From Liolophura sinensis (lineage: Eukaryota; Mollusca; Polyplacophora; Chitonida; Chitonidae): a stretch of DNA of 64,000 nucleotides. This document shows, one piece after another, positions 24,408 to 37,349 of this stretch. The stretch lies in assembly GCF_032854445.1 (NCBI RefSeq), contig NC_088306.1, positions 8,704,193-8,768,192 on the forward strand, given 5' to 3'. A program made the translations under genes and the position numbers. How positions within the stretch are numbered: position 1 is the stretch's first letter; each line of letters opens with the position of its first letter. The notes beneath the pieces are model-generated. The model was given only the letters and a program-made list of their open reading frames with translations. It made no database searches and had not been told where the DNA came from.

Positions 24408-25936
24408 ATGTGACTTGTAAATAAAAAATCTGTTGAGCCCAAGGGCGATAACTCCTCCGTGCATGTGACACGATGTTAAACGTCAGTCTCAGAACTCATC
24501 TGGTTATGTGAACGCTTGTTTTTAAATTCACTCTGCTCCGAACTTCATGCTTTGGAATGGTTTTCCATGCCCAATTTTTAAATTTATTTTTGTTATTATT
24601 GCTATTTAGTAAGGAAGGGAAAAGGCCGATGCCGTCATTACATGGAGATCAGTGAATCAGTTGCCAAATGTGTACCATGATACAGTAAGTTCAGTTGTCG
24701 TTATTATATCAAACTTAGGTTTCTAATTTCTAATCTGATTGCAACTGATCATACATACAACGTGTCGATTTTATTCACACAATGAATGCATAAAATACAG
24801 TGTCAAACCCTCCCTCCCTAACCGCCCCCACCCCCCGCCCCGCCTCTCTGACACTGTTATGACTAAAGCCATGTGACGTTTATGAGACCTTTGCCGCAAC
24901 CGTGACCTACTTTCGGGAAAATACCGCATACATTGTCGTCTACATGTTGTCGTATTCACATTAGGTCATATATATATATATTAAGATCTCGCTCTGGTAT
25001 CTGACCGCTGACTGCATTATATACGTGTCTGTTACAGTCTAATAATAAAACCCACGCAAAACCATCGATGACGTCACAGCTCAGGTCATGGCGACACAGA
25101 CGTGCGTGCAGATTATATTTCGTGAAAAGCAGCAGGACTGTTTAAGCTTTGAAGTAACCTCTGGGCCAGCACGACTTTTATCTCCGTGCCCCTCGAGGTT
25201 TGTTTATTAAAACACGATCCTCACAGCTAGTCGTACGGGCTCTCATATAAACTCTCATACCGCCCTTAACGTCTGGCACAGTTAAAATGACGAGGTGGTC
25301 CGTAGGGGCTGTCGCGCGGGGGAGGGGGTGTGTGGGAGAAACGTGGTTAAGTTTATCTGGATTCATAACTAGATAACCTCGAACAGAGGCGAGAACATTG
25401 TGGTATGTACGAAAAAGCATGACTAAGCCCGCATGCTCTGTCAGGAAGGAAGTTGGGTCAGTTCAATATGCGACTGCCCCCCCCCCCCTTGCCATCGTGC
25501 TAGTATATGCGGAGTCTGGTCAGGTGCAGACGACTGCGTGGATGTTCACTGACAAAGGAGCTGTACGAATGATGCTCTGCTCATAGTGTAAGGACTGAGT
25601 CATTTGGATCTGCTGCACAAGTGATGTTGTAGGGCAGTGGTCTGCCAGGCGATATTTCCACGCCAGCAGTCTCATCGAAACACTTCTTATGCTGATTTGA
25701 CGACATCATATAAACTAAAGATACCATACTTCATCGAGCCATCCTGTTCTCTGCTAGAATGGCGGGTAATTCGCGAAAAGCAACTGCGTAAGTTAGCCGG
25801 AGAGCTACAGCCTCCCTTTACTGACTGATCGCCCGCATCGCCTTGTGCGTGTATGCCTCTCTTTCATACAGCAGTCTCAGCGTTCCAGTAGCCTGTGTAC
25901 CGTTACGCCTGAGCTTTCTTAAGCTTCCAGAGCACT

Positions 25937-28900
25937 ATGGGTTGTACCTGCGGGAAAGGGTCCAAAACTGAGGAGACAGAATTACAAGTATCCGGGAGGG
26001 AAACCCGTGTTGTCAAAAAGACTACCAAGATAGTCATTGTCAAAGGGGTGAGTGGAATGGAATTCATGTAAGCCGACATGACGTTTTAGAGCGAGAATTG
26101 CATATGTGTTAGACAGACATAATTGTATTCATGCATGTGCCAGTCGTATCATGTCGAAGAAAAATGGAGTTGAAAAACAGCCTTTTCCAATTACACAAAG
26201 ACAAATTATGTCGATTCATGATTACTGGATATTTGTAGGTTACACGGTAACAGCTGGGAGAGAACTTCATGCCAGATGTCTTCATTCCCATGGACTCTGA
26301 AGAGTCAATTGGTTACGTAATAGATACTTGTACCGGAATTTATGCGTATTAAGACCCACTTGAGAGTCAGTTACTTCATAATTGTACTTGCGTGTATTTT
26401 ATTTGTCTTAGCCTGTGTAGTATTTTTCTGATATACTCCCTCAAGCCAATTTGCCAAGTCGTCCTGCCTTTATTAATAATGCAAATTAATCCGTGAAATT
26501 ATAAATCATTTGAAAAGTATTTGCATTGTAGATCAACACGTCCACAGTGACGAAAATCATTACTATTGATTAGGGTCCGGCCAGTTGGATAACTCGCCAA
26601 CTATGTGAATTATAACAGCGGCAAATCCAGCAAAAGCTGGAAACGAGTCTGTGTCTATTCTGATCACGGGTTAATGGGCTACCGCGTGAGACTTAAGACT
26701 ACTAAGCCAGCGAAGTACTCTTCTAGGGTGATTTATAGCCCCCTATGGCACCTGATTTTATAGTCTAAATATATAGCCATTTGAAAGGAACTTGTTGTAA
26801 ATACTTCTATCACATGCATACGCTCGCACCTTTGACGTAGCCTGTTGGCACACATAAAGCATTCTTGTATGTTTTCTGACGTGTAATTAGGACATACATC
26901 GCCTTTTGTGTTGAATCAGTACACATGTAAATATTACATTAGTGAGAAACCAGACTGCTTTTCATAAGTAAGTCAAATATCCTTGGGCACGCCGTGAAAC
27001 ATCTGTGGAACAGACATATCAGTGAACACACGTGCACTGCTGGGTTGGGAGGTCAGTCTCGTGTAGTTGTAGAAAAAAGCGTGATGTTGATAAGAAACAG
27101 GTTCATGTTTTAGTACCTTCACTAAATCCCGTTATGTCCGCAGATGTCAGTTTTGATCTACCGCTATAGCATGTACGAACGGCTGACCTCAACTCCACGC
27201 GGCTCGCGGGGCAGCTCATCCGCCGCCATATGTGTTTGATGTATCAACACCAGTACAGACGAGTCGGTATATTTAGACGGTTTACTTCCAGAGAGCGGCT
27301 CAGAGTTTGGGTTCCAGCCACAGATAAATAAAGAACTAAAGTAGACCTCATGTCGGGCTGTACCAGCGAGATAACACTGAGAAGACGTGAAAAGATGACT
27401 GGGTTTTAGCGACTGCATACGGGACGCTTAACGATTGGCGTTTATCCCGTACTCAAGATCGAATATATGACTTGGGAGGCAAAGTGTAAGCTCTAAATTG
27501 TGTGATCTTAGTAATAACCGAATTAAATCAATGGCAAATTATATATAAATGTTGGATGCATATTGGATGCATATACAACAATAGAGAAAAAAAGCGCTTC
27601 TTGTCCTCGAAATGTAGTGTTCATGGTCATGTTGACATGACATGTTGCATTTTTGTTTAATACGCCGAATGAGTACATGGGAAGGTCTGGTAGCAACCTG
27701 CGGATGATCGGGGCTCTGCCCGGTTTCCTCCCGCCATAATGCTTGCCGCCGTCGTATAAGTGAAATTTTCTTAAGTATGCCGTAAAACACTAATCAAATA
27801 AAAAAATAAATAACATACGCTGTATTAGAATTATGCGAAAGTCTCACGAGTAGCACGGTATTTTAATTGCTCTTTAAATTGCCCTTTAAAGTGACCTGTA
27901 ACTTTACAATGGAGTTGCATGGACAACAGTTGCACCGTTTGATTTAGATATGTTTTTCACCCTTTTTTGACATACGGAGGGCGCGAGAGATTATATAGGT
28001 TACACATGCGCAATACGGGCAATTGGATCCGTGATCTACCGCCTTCTGCACTGCTATTTTTCATCAAGTTAAAATGCATGTATATCAGAATTTTGACAAA
28101 AACTTTTTGTCCAGTGTTAATGTACTTTCCACCCCTGGAGGTTACCAAGGGAACAAAATACGATGACTCCACTTTCAGCTACCGCAGCTCATAACAATGG
28201 AGGTCGTGTTAGATTGATTTTTAGATATGGCGAAGAGAAAAGTATTGGCTAGATGTGGTGGCATGGCATTGTAACCTGCGAAAGTTAGGTGGTATATATT
28301 TTTGAGGTTGAAGTTGACAGCTTCACTACATTTACTCCTTGGAACTTTACTCCCGCCGTATGTATATCAAGCTCTCGAGCAGTGTATTGTTTTTGTTTGT
28401 GTATGGTGTATAGATCAAATCAATTCAAACTAAATTGTAAGCAAAATCAGCGTAATCGTGTAACTTATACGTGTATCGTCAGGTGCATGTATCAGTTCAT
28501 AACTGGAAACTACGCAGCGGTTACATCTGTGTGTTGTGAATCGGACCCAGGCATGCTGGGATATTTGTGTCCGCAAAACACCAACATAAGCACGTAGTTA
28601 GAACATGTGGTCCCACAAGGATCACCTAAAAGTGACATCATCTGCAAACTGAGACTAAAACGTGTCAAAACATGCATATCAAACATATCATGTCAACATG
28701 CATGTTACGGCATGTACACAGTGTTTAGAAAGCTTTAAATACGGTGGCAAGCACATGCGCTCTCGGGCCTTAAGTTCCGTGTTTGTTTCATTTGCCGAAA
28801 ACAACATAGGTTTATTTGTTAACCATTTTAACTTTTGTTTATGAAATTGTCACGGGATTTAACACGCGATGTATTGTGTATGTATGAAGATGAGATGACA

Positions 28901-31900
28901 CTTTCAACACGCACACCACATCTGTACATAGTTTCCAGGCCTTTGTGTACACACGTGCTGAACTAACCAGGACAGGATCACCCAACAACATGCGCGGGAC
29001 GACATATGAACTCCACTTACACTCAAAAAAATACTCCACCTACACTCAAAAAAATAATCTGGTAAATTTATCACAAAGTCTGTTGTCTGAGTCATGCCAG
29101 AATGTATTCTGTTATTGTAACACAATATTGTGTCATACGTAACATAATCTCCTGCGACAGATTTTTGCTACATGTACGGAATGTGCAAGAGAGAGGAAGT
29201 TCCAGCGAAAGGGGGAAATCAGGTGGTACACTGGTCATAAAACTAAATGAAATTTTAAATTAGTAATCCATGCATGGTAAATTTCCAGGCACACGTAAAT
29301 TATAGTTCCTTCCCTCGCGACTCCTTGGTTACATTGTCTGCATGACTCGTAATCATGCATAGACCAACATCTTTTTTTTATTCCTGTCTATTTAGAATTA
29401 CAGATTTATTAAATATGAGTGTCTTTTGCATTTCGAACTGCAGTTCTTAGTAGTTTGTTTTGTAAATCACGTGACCTTATGACGCTTTAACTCACACAAC
29501 GTCATTTATGAAAAAAGTTACAAAAATTTGATTGACGAAGTTTTGTGCAATTGGCCCCAGGACGTTATTTGAACGAGACTTCCGAATTTTGGTGACTTCG
29601 TTCAGGTACATGATATATCTAAGTCGGAGACTTAAACTTGGCGTTTTCCACATAAATATGAACCGTCAGTTATGAAGTTACAAATATGAACAAATACCTA
29701 AAGAGAACAATATAAAAGACAACAGAGAGAGTAAAACCAGAGCAACGACGACAATGCGATAGCTGGCAATGGTCACACGTACCCGGTGAAATACAACAAC
29801 AACAAAGAAACCCACCTACTGGGCATAGTCCTTTGCTGTCCATGTTAGACTCTGTATTTTAATAATAAAGCAATTGGTCCAAAAATCAGCCAGTAATACG
29901 AACATTCCTTCATTAAGTTTTCCTTCTCTCTTTTCAGAAGAAACCAACCAAGCATGTCGAAGTTACGTCAAGAGTAACAAGCTCAGGAGGGGCTACTCCG
30001 AGTAAAGGCAAAAGCAAAGCCATTAAACTCGATAAAACGACAAATAAAGCAGGAAAGAAGGGAAAAGAACCGAAAAGCAAACAGAAAAAAGCGGAAAAGG
30101 CGAAGACAAAGAAATCGGTGAAGGAAGATGCGAAAGAAGGGCTGAAAGCACACAACAATTACCGGGCAAAGCACAAAGTGCCGGGGCTCAAATTGAACAG
30201 TGGGCTCAGCAAAGCGGCTCAAAAATGGGCGGAAACTTTGCTCAAAACTAACAGGTTTGAGCACGCGGACAAGAAGTCCCGGCAGCACCGCGGGAAATAC
30301 GTGGGAGAAAACATCGCTTATTATCAAGGAGGAGGGGACTATAGCGGTGAGTCCGTGCCAGAGAGTTGTCGTCTGAGGGCTTAGTTCTAACCCTTTTTGA
30401 AATAAGTATATACATTTGAAGGCCTTTTTCTCAAACGAGTTGCATGGTAAAAGCCATTACAACACTTCTTATGTGCTTAAAATATTTTATCAATATAAAG
30501 ACAAGACACTAATGTGTCGATATTGTCAACGAAGTTTGTTAAAGTTGGTACTTGTTGCTGCCTCGCTTGGCGCTCAGCACTGAGAGGATAGAGCAAGGAA
30601 ACAGGACTGGTTGGCGCGGTGTCAGTATAATGTTACTGTGTGAGGTGAGATTTCTGGTGTCTTTGGCATGATACTTCTGTGGCGTCAGCACTTAGGCGGC
30701 ATGGCCCTGCCACAAGAAGACAGTATATTTACTCACACATAGTGATGACCCTTCGTCATATGACTGAATTATTGTTAGTGCAACGTTTACTTCCAAGCTG
30801 AGGCTTAGTATATAACCATTTACGAAGTTTTATGAAAGGTTCTATCAGTTAGTTCATAGATGTATCATGTAAGGACAGCATACCATGTGTAATCTGTTGC
30901 TACTGTTTGCAAATTGCTTCCAACATTGCTACTGCAAAGGGAGACAACTTTGCTGTTGCAAAATGTGAGATTCAGCAGAGTGAGACGGTTATTAATAAAC
31001 ATATGTAAAAACTAAACTGCAAAATAAACTCAAAGTCTAAAATATACCTTAAAAGTTAAATCCTTATGATTAAAATTTAGCTTTAAAAGTAAATTTGTAT
31101 TCCCCACTTACGGCTGGAGAGGAAGCCAGCATGAGCTGGACTCGGAGCGAGCGCATTAGTGAGAGGCTCCTGGGTCATTACGCTGTGCTAGCGTGCTAAC
31201 AAACTGAGCCACGGAGGCCCCTATTTGAAAAATGCTGCATTTATTGAAATGGAGAACTCTTAGTATAAAAGTGAAAAATTCGGGGCCTCTGTGGCCTAGT
31301 GATTAGCGTGCCAGCGCAACACAACGACCCAGGATCCTCTTATTAATGCGGTCGATGCAGGAGTTCAAGTCCATGCTAGCATCCTCTCCAGTCACACGTG
31401 GGAAGGCCTGCCAGCAAACTTGCGGATGGCCGTGGGTTTTCCACGTGCTCTAAAGGTTTCCATCCACCGTAATGCTGACATCTGTCATATTTCTGAATAT
31501 TTTTGAGTACAACATAAAACGCCAATCAAATAAATAAATAGATAAATAAATAAACAGATAAATGAAACTGGAGAAAAATGAAAAATCTCTTTCAGTACCC
31601 AATGCTTCAACCAGATAATATCTTAACATTTCTGGGCCTGAAATATTATTGTTTTTCCTAGGCGATTTCAATATTTAGTGTGTGTATAGTCACGGACGAG
31701 CAAAATAATTCGAGGAATATATCCCGAATGTTTTGACTATATATACTAATTAAACTCACATCCAACAAAGAATAAATGTACACCACATCTATGCTCAGTA
31801 CAGTATTTTGTTCTGGTTTTCGTTTTACAGCCGCAGATGCCACGAAAAGTTGGTATGACGAGATTCAGAAATATAGTTTTAACGCACCGGGAACGCGGGC

Positions 31901-32652
31901 CGGCACAGGTAGGTTTTCGTTTAGCTGATTGGTGCTTTTCTCTCTTATGCGATAGCGAACACATTAATTTACATCTTGAATCTGTTTATTCATTTATTTA
32001 TTCCATGTATGTATTTATGTATATATGCGTATGTATGTGAGTATGTATGGATGGATGGTCCTGTGCATGCGTTTATCTATTTTATCTTGTTTTTTTTCTT
32101 AAGTTTAACGCCTGTATTTTAGCGACAGCTAGATTCGAAATCATGAACTTGTTGCCTGTAAAAATTTTTAACACTGGCAAAATCACACAGATCTCAGTGG
32201 TTCTAATTAGTAAATCAGCGTCCAGATAACCAAATACCCGACAGAAACCTAAGCTAAGATCCCATTGTATTTAAAGCTTTCTCGGATAATAAACGCTGAG
32301 GATGACGGGATACTAAAGCCACCTTCGCCAATTTTCCCGTTGTTGCCTCTTTAATGAAAACGCCTTGGCCTGTATTTTCTAGTATAGAGGACTTTGTTGT
32401 GACATGACTGAAATCAGGTCTGATTATGGAACCAATAGGTATTTAAAGCTTAATTGAAAAGGCCAACACCAATTCCGTGCAATCTGTTTTATTTCAGGGC
32501 ATTTCACTCAAGTGGTTTGGAAGGCAACAAAAGAGTTGGGCATTGGACGAGCCGAGGACCCGAATACGGGCAAGGTGATCATCGTGGGGCGATACTTACC
32601 CGGAGGCAACGTGGTGGGAAAATACCAGGAAAATGTACTTCGTCCCCGATAA
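25937..32652 (+). CDS. GAPR-1/GLIPR2-like CAP-domain protein, copy 2 with lysine-rich linker (four exons)
   Basis: Exons are 25937-26047, 29938-30346, 31831-31908 and 32498-32652, with the same intron phases as copy 1 (0, 1, 1) and a last exon of equal length (155 nt). They join to 250 aa. The N terminus MGCTCGKGS has Gly2, Cys3 and Cys5 for possible dual acylation. Residues 38-99 form a low-complexity basic linker with 21 lysines in 62 residues, absent from copy 1. The CAP domain follows (about 100-250) with tetrad His146 (RFEH), Glu161 (GENIAYY), Glu184 (WYDEI) and His201 (GHFTQVVW), and a C-terminal RYLPGGNVVG motif. The linker is encoded at the 5' end of exon 2, so it grew within an existing exon or was lost from copy 1. 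An acyl group next to a polybasic stretch suggests electrostatic membrane binding; this is inference. Intron 1 is 3.9 kb and contains SINEs. Confidence 0.88.
27665..27812 (+). mobile_element. SINE family 1, 3' half, in CAP gene 2 intron 1
   Basis: Contains gggaaggtctggtagcaacc through ccgtaaaacactaatcaaat. Confidence 0.8.
29723..29793 (+). repeat. Interspersed repeat R4, copy 4, truncated
   Basis: Contains agagagtaaaaccagagcaa and gatagctggcaatggtcaca, then the similarity ends. It lies about 150 bp before exon 2 of CAP gene 2. Confidence 0.65.
30536..30800 (+). mobile_element. SINE family 3 in CAP gene 2 intron 2
   Basis: Contains acttgttgctgcctcgcttg, ggtgtcagtataatgttact and atgacccttcgtcatatgac; the tRNA-like head is missing. 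Confidence 0.75.
31103..31221 (-). mobile_element. SINE family 1, 5' half only
   Basis: Contains ggaagccagcatgagctgga and the head complement aaactgagccacggaggccc. Only the tRNA-related half is present, the reverse of the usual truncation. Confidence 0.85.
31282..31563 (+). mobile_element. SINE family 1, full length
   Basis: Head ggggcctctgtggcctagtg, full body, extended (AAAT)n tail; lies 270 bp before exon 3 of CAP gene 2. Confidence 0.9.
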
Positions 32653-33542
32653 GTGAAGCTGGGAGGATTTTCTTCTTATTACAGCGCATGCGCCGTTCTC
32701 GAAGTTCGCTCTACATACATCATTACCACTGTTGGACAAGTTTGACCTTCGACGTCGTGCGACGCCCGTAGACTTGCTTAGGATTAGTCCCACCACTAAT
32801 ATTCTCCTGGGGAACTAAAATTAACATGACGTTTGAAGATTGGAAACATGTTCGATATTTTCAATAGAAAGGTAATTCTTATTTAAAGAGTATTAATAGA
32901 AACGAAAGTTGGAACAGAAAGTTTTTGGTTTACTCCCGGCCTCATTACCGTATTCCCAGTAACCTTAGCGGTGCTGATAACTTCTGCGCAAACTTTTCTT
33001 TTGGTGTCAGCGAATGAAAGTGAGCGAAGGGGAAGGTATATGCGCAATGAGGAGTTTGCATCCCCTCACCTGGAGAAAACGAGGCAAAAACAGTAAGAAG
33101 AGATGAGCACACTTGAGATTACGTCTTTCTATCAACAACAAATTGTGCTTCGTTGAGATTAATCGTTTTCACTGGAGTGTATGTTTATGAGCTCTTGTGC
33201 ATAGGTGTTGCTGTGAACACGTTAAAAGGAAAAGGGTTAAGAACAAAGATTCCAGAACAGTACAGGTCTTCCTTGTCTTGGTATGTGGATCAACAGGAAA
33301 GTTGTTTCACTTCATTATACAAATGCAAACAGATTGGATCATCACCAAAAGGACTCAACATGACACACCGTTCACTTGACTTGCACACTCGCTTCGATAC
33401 AGGAACAGTATTTTATAACTTTTATTTCAAAAGTGCTAAAATCAATTAGCATTCAAGCTGACATGAAACTCTCATTGTTTTTGCACGGTGTTTCCAGCGA
33501 ACCAGATCGTTTTATATTTACTTTGACATAAAACCTCGTTTA

Positions 33543-33690
33543 GGTGGAAACGTTCGTCAGAAACCTGCGGAAGGTCGTGGGTTTTTGCCTGGGCTCTGCC
33601 CTTTTACATCCCATCATAATGCTGGCACCGTGGTATAAGTGAAATATTGTTGAGTACGCCTTAAACACCAATCAAATAAAAAAAAAGAAT
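33543..33690 (+). mobile_element. SINE family 1, 3' half
   Basis: Contains tcagaaacctgcggaaggtc and acaccaatcaaataaaaaaa. Confidence 0.8.
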
Positions 33691-33805
33691 AACATAAAAC
33701 CTTTTTTTTACAATACCTTATTATTTTGGACATAACATCATGCTAAGATTAATTACTGCCGGTGTGCTGATTATATCCCTTGTGTTGCGTTGCTTCATCC
33801 GAAAT

Positions 33806-33888
33806 ATCACCATAATGCTGGCGGCTGTCGTATAAGTGAAATATTCTTGAGTTCGCCGTAAAACGCCATGCAGTCAAATAAATAAATG
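33806..33888 (+). mobile_element. SINE family 1, tail fragment
   Basis: Contains ccataatgctggcggctgtc and a tail with a small insertion (cgccatgcagtcaaataaat). Confidence 0.75.
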
Positions 33889-35516
33889 ACTCGAAATAAA
33901 ACAATCCTATATCCGCTATGACATAAAACGTTTCTCACAGTGTCTTAAAGCTTTCGATCAAACAATGTGTACCATTTTACTACTTAGCTAATCAACACAC
34001 CCGTAATACTTTCAATTTAGTGTGTTCTTAAGTCCGTCTGAAAATTCATAATTGTAATTTTGCTAGATAACTTGTGCATCCTAACGAATTAGGAAGGAAA
34101 CGACTTCCTTCAATATTAATACAACTGATAGTACTAATCTATTTTAAAACGTCCAAGATTTGAGACGTATCCTGAAACATAACAAATCTAACAACGCATA
34201 GGTCTTTCTTCGCAATACCTGTTCAATATTTTGGCATCAATTCCGAAATATTTTCCCCTTTTAATACGAGAGTTCATCCTTTTTACACTGCACAAATGGG
34301 AAGTTACTGTGCATATCACAAATAAAATATTTAGATCTTTACACAAAAGCTCATTCCGAATTGTATTTTTTTTTTATTGTTCGAGGAGATGATAAATTGG
34401 TGCCAGTGTACTTAGAGGAAGCACGTGGCCTGAGTGAGATTCTGAGGAAAATACTCTCCTGTTCTCGGTTATATCCATTTTATTTAACCTTAATTATTTT
34501 ATTAAATTTATTCAAGCTTTTGTGTGTTATATCAAACACGAATTACTGGTGTTACTTTTTATCATTCATTGAACTTCGACGCCGAATAAATTACATATTC
34601 CACAAAATGGAATTTTCTCGTTATCTAAATGAATCTTATTTAGCTGACTAGCGCTAGCGGCCATTTTGGATCTTTGACAAATACATACCTACATATTTGT
34701 ATTGGCGGCTCTATGGGTCTTTGACAAAAGACTTTTATTGGTCACGGTGAAACATGGCCACTCGAGCAAGTCATCCATAACTGTATATTGAAGAGTAGTA
34801 TCAGGCGAGGGTGTGATAAGGTACAGATAGATTCGTGTTTATTAAATCAAGCTAGCGGCGTCCGATATCATCTACCTTGATTTACTGAGCCATATTAGCT
34901 TTTCCAACCCCTCAACTTTCCTTTATAAATATGTATGTTTCACGGTCCAGTCAGATTCCAACTTAGTTTTTGACTCTGACGGGAGTTCGAAACAACATGG
35001 GGGTGCGGCTGTAGTGAGATGTATGCGATGCATGGAATAACTTAACTCCATGCATTTAGACGAAGAAGAGCGTTCGCAATAAATAATTCCCTGCAGTCAT
35101 TTTGAGGCAAACTAGGCTTGACAGAAATTAGGGTAATGCAAACATTGGTGACTGTGTAGACGCATTGTCTAGATACTTGAAAAGAGCGCCAAAGAGAGAA
35201 TGTATTATCTCTAATGGTTGCCAGGAAGTATTGTGGATCTTCATGTCCACAAGATTTAACATCCACTGGACTTTAAAAGTCATGTACAAGCAAAAAAAAA
35301 AGAAGACCACAATTAGGTAGGTCAGCTGTTATCCTACCACTCCATCTACCCGCGAAGCACAGTGTTTCGAGTGTTTCTATGAAGATTAGAGACGTTAAGC
35401 AACTATCAAAGGTGTCTGATGGATTAACTGATTTTCCAGTAAATCGATGTATAATCTTCCTTCTTCTCCATGTGGTAATTTGCGATGTTGTAGAACAGGA
35501 AAAAAACATTTGCCGT

Positions 35517-35651
35517 TATGGGTCGATCGTACTTCTTATATGGGACATCTTATCTAGACTTAAAAATTTGTACAAAGACCAAAACGATTTCCTCTCTCGC
35601 AAACTGTACGACAAGAGGGATAGCTTCAAGTTTGACATTGTAAATTATTAA
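35517..35651 (+). pseudogene. Possible retrotransposon reverse-transcriptase remnant
   Basis: An open frame ends in RKLYDKRDSFKFDIVNY, which resembles a motif (LYDKRDxFxFxIVN) I associate with the C-terminal part of reverse transcriptases of invertebrate retroelements. The frame stops right after this motif and nothing recognisable follows, so any element is a short dead fragment. Assignment rests on one motif. Confidence 0.35.
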
Positions 35652-35802
35652 TATAATGGCTAGGGCCTATAAATTCTTGGTGTTGAATTAGATGGCAACA
35701 TTGGATATATGAGCTGTTGCAATCAAAGGGCAACTGATAAACATATTGTTAACTGATATTCTCGTAAGGTACACGCTTTGAATACAGGATTCACGCAGGT
35801 GC

Positions 35803-36056
35803 GCTTAGTTTGTTAGCGCGCTAGCGCAGCGTTACGACCCAGGAGTCTCTCACCAACACGGTCACTGTGAGTTCAAGTCCAGCTCATACTGGCTTCCTCT
35901 CCGGTCGTACGTGGGAAGGCCTGCCAGCAACCTGCGGATGGCCGTGGGTTTTCCCCGGGCTCTGCCCGGTTTCCTTCCACTATAATGCTGGCCACCGTCG
36001 TATAAGTGAAATATTCTTTAGTACGGCGTAAAACACCAATCAAATAAATAAATAAA
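35803..36056 (+). mobile_element. SINE family 1 with 12-bp target-site duplication
   Basis: Body from gcttagtttgttagcgcgct to the (AAAT)n tail. The 12-bp tcacgcaggtgc is present at 35791-35802 and 36057-36068. The extreme 5' head is missing although the duplication is intact, so it inserted 5'-truncated. Confidence 0.92.
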
Positions 36057-36099
36057 TCACGCAGGTGCCAAGAACATACCTTGCGTCCTTCCAACATGG

Positions 36100-36197
36100 A
36101 ATTCCTCCCGGGCTCTGTCCACCATACTGCTGGCCACCGCACTAACAGTAAAATAGTTTTGCTTACGGCGTAAAACACCAATCAAATGAGTAAATAT
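36100..36197 (+). mobile_element. SINE family 1, tail fragment adjoining R4
   Basis: Contains cccgggctctgtccaccata and cggcgtaaaacaccaatcaa, leading straight into an R4 repeat. Confidence 0.7.
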
Positions 36198-36199
36198 AT

Positions 36200-36645
36200 A
36201 GTAGAGAAACACGAAAATTTACTAGCGCTCTTACACGGGTAATGAAGAACAAAGTAAACAATTTATGACATGTACCTAAAAGAAAACTTGTGTTTGCACT
36301 TTCCACAGATACTAGCTATAAAATTTTCTGACATTTTTTAAGCTTGTAACGATACGGAAGAACGGTCTTAGAGAGTAAAACCGGAACAGACGACAGTGTT
36401 ATAATTGTCAAATGGTCACACGTGACCACAGCCTCTTGCCAATTTACCTCAACTAGGGTGTTATTTTAATTGCTGATGCTTATCTTTAAAAAGTAGCAGC
36501 TTAAACAGCCTTAGTTCCATGGCTTAAGCAGAAGTAGGTAGAGACATTGCAGTGACGTTAATCGCCATGTAAAAGACGACAACAGTCTAGAATAACTGAA
36601 ATTTCTGTGTTGTCATTGCATGTAATACACACTTACCTGGAAACA
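36200..36645 (+). repeat. Interspersed repeat R4, copy 5, long form
   Basis: Extended copy with acttgtgtttgcactttcca upstream of the core, the core itself, and the distal ctaagcagaagtagg-type segment. It parallels the copy at 51741, and both follow a SINE tail. Confidence 0.75.
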
Positions 36646-36828
36646 ATGCAAAGGTGTTTTAAGATCAAGCACACAGCATATTTTAGACAGAGACCTTTTA
36701 AACGTTATCCAGTCATTAGACCAGACAACACGAGATGCGCTGAGGATAGAGAAAGTTACGGCACATAAGAACTGGTAGCCACATATATGTATACTCCAGA
36801 CATCAGCGGTCCGCTTCGACCTTAAAAG

Positions 36829-37050
36829 AGGAAGTTGTAACTTCCTCGCTTGGCGTTTAGCATGAAGGGGATAGTGCAACGACTGGCTGACCCGTATCAG
36901 TATAATGGCTCGGGCGGGGCGGCTTACTTACTTTCGGTAAGTCGTCTCAGTAAAGCTGCACTAGATAAAAGGGCGGGGGGAAATCCGTCCTGCAACAAGG
37001 AGGTACATTACACTGTAAGGATTCCTGCGTAAACCCCAAGCACTCACTCA
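36829..37050 (+). mobile_element. SINE family 3 copy
   Basis: Contains aacttcctcgcttggcgttt, ctttcggtaagtcgtctcag and aaccccaagcactcactcac. Confidence 0.7.
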
Positions 37051-37059
37051 CTTCAAGCA

Positions 37060-37320
37060 TCAGCTTGAGCAGATCTGTGCAGATTACCTCCCTTGCCCTG
37101 TGTATGCGAATAGCTGATATCTGGAGAGAAAGCAGCATTGATCCAGTTTGCTCAGTAATTCAAATACCAAATGACGTTCTACTGCGGTTATTGGGATTTG
37201 GTTACACAGCTATAGAATACTCTGGTGGAAATGAATATTGGTAATGACATCTTTTTTCGAGAATTTATAAACCACTACTACTAGTGCAATCTCATAGCAA
37301 CTGTATTTATGAAGGTCTCA
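37060..37320 (+). repeat. Segmental duplication flank, copy A
   Basis: About 260 bp matching 38326-38571, sharing ccagtttgctcagtaattca and gaaatgaatattggtaatga; it directly precedes the first minisatellite block. Confidence 0.85.
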
Positions 37321-37349
37321 TCTCATGCTGGAAGACCATGAAAACCATA

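Larger units (their letters stand above)
22516..25936. other. Intergenic sequence between the CAP genes
   Basis: Holds an R4 copy, two SINEs, short (TA)n and poly-C tracts. The last 900 bp has higher GC and probably contains the promoter of CAP gene 2. Confidence 0.4.
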
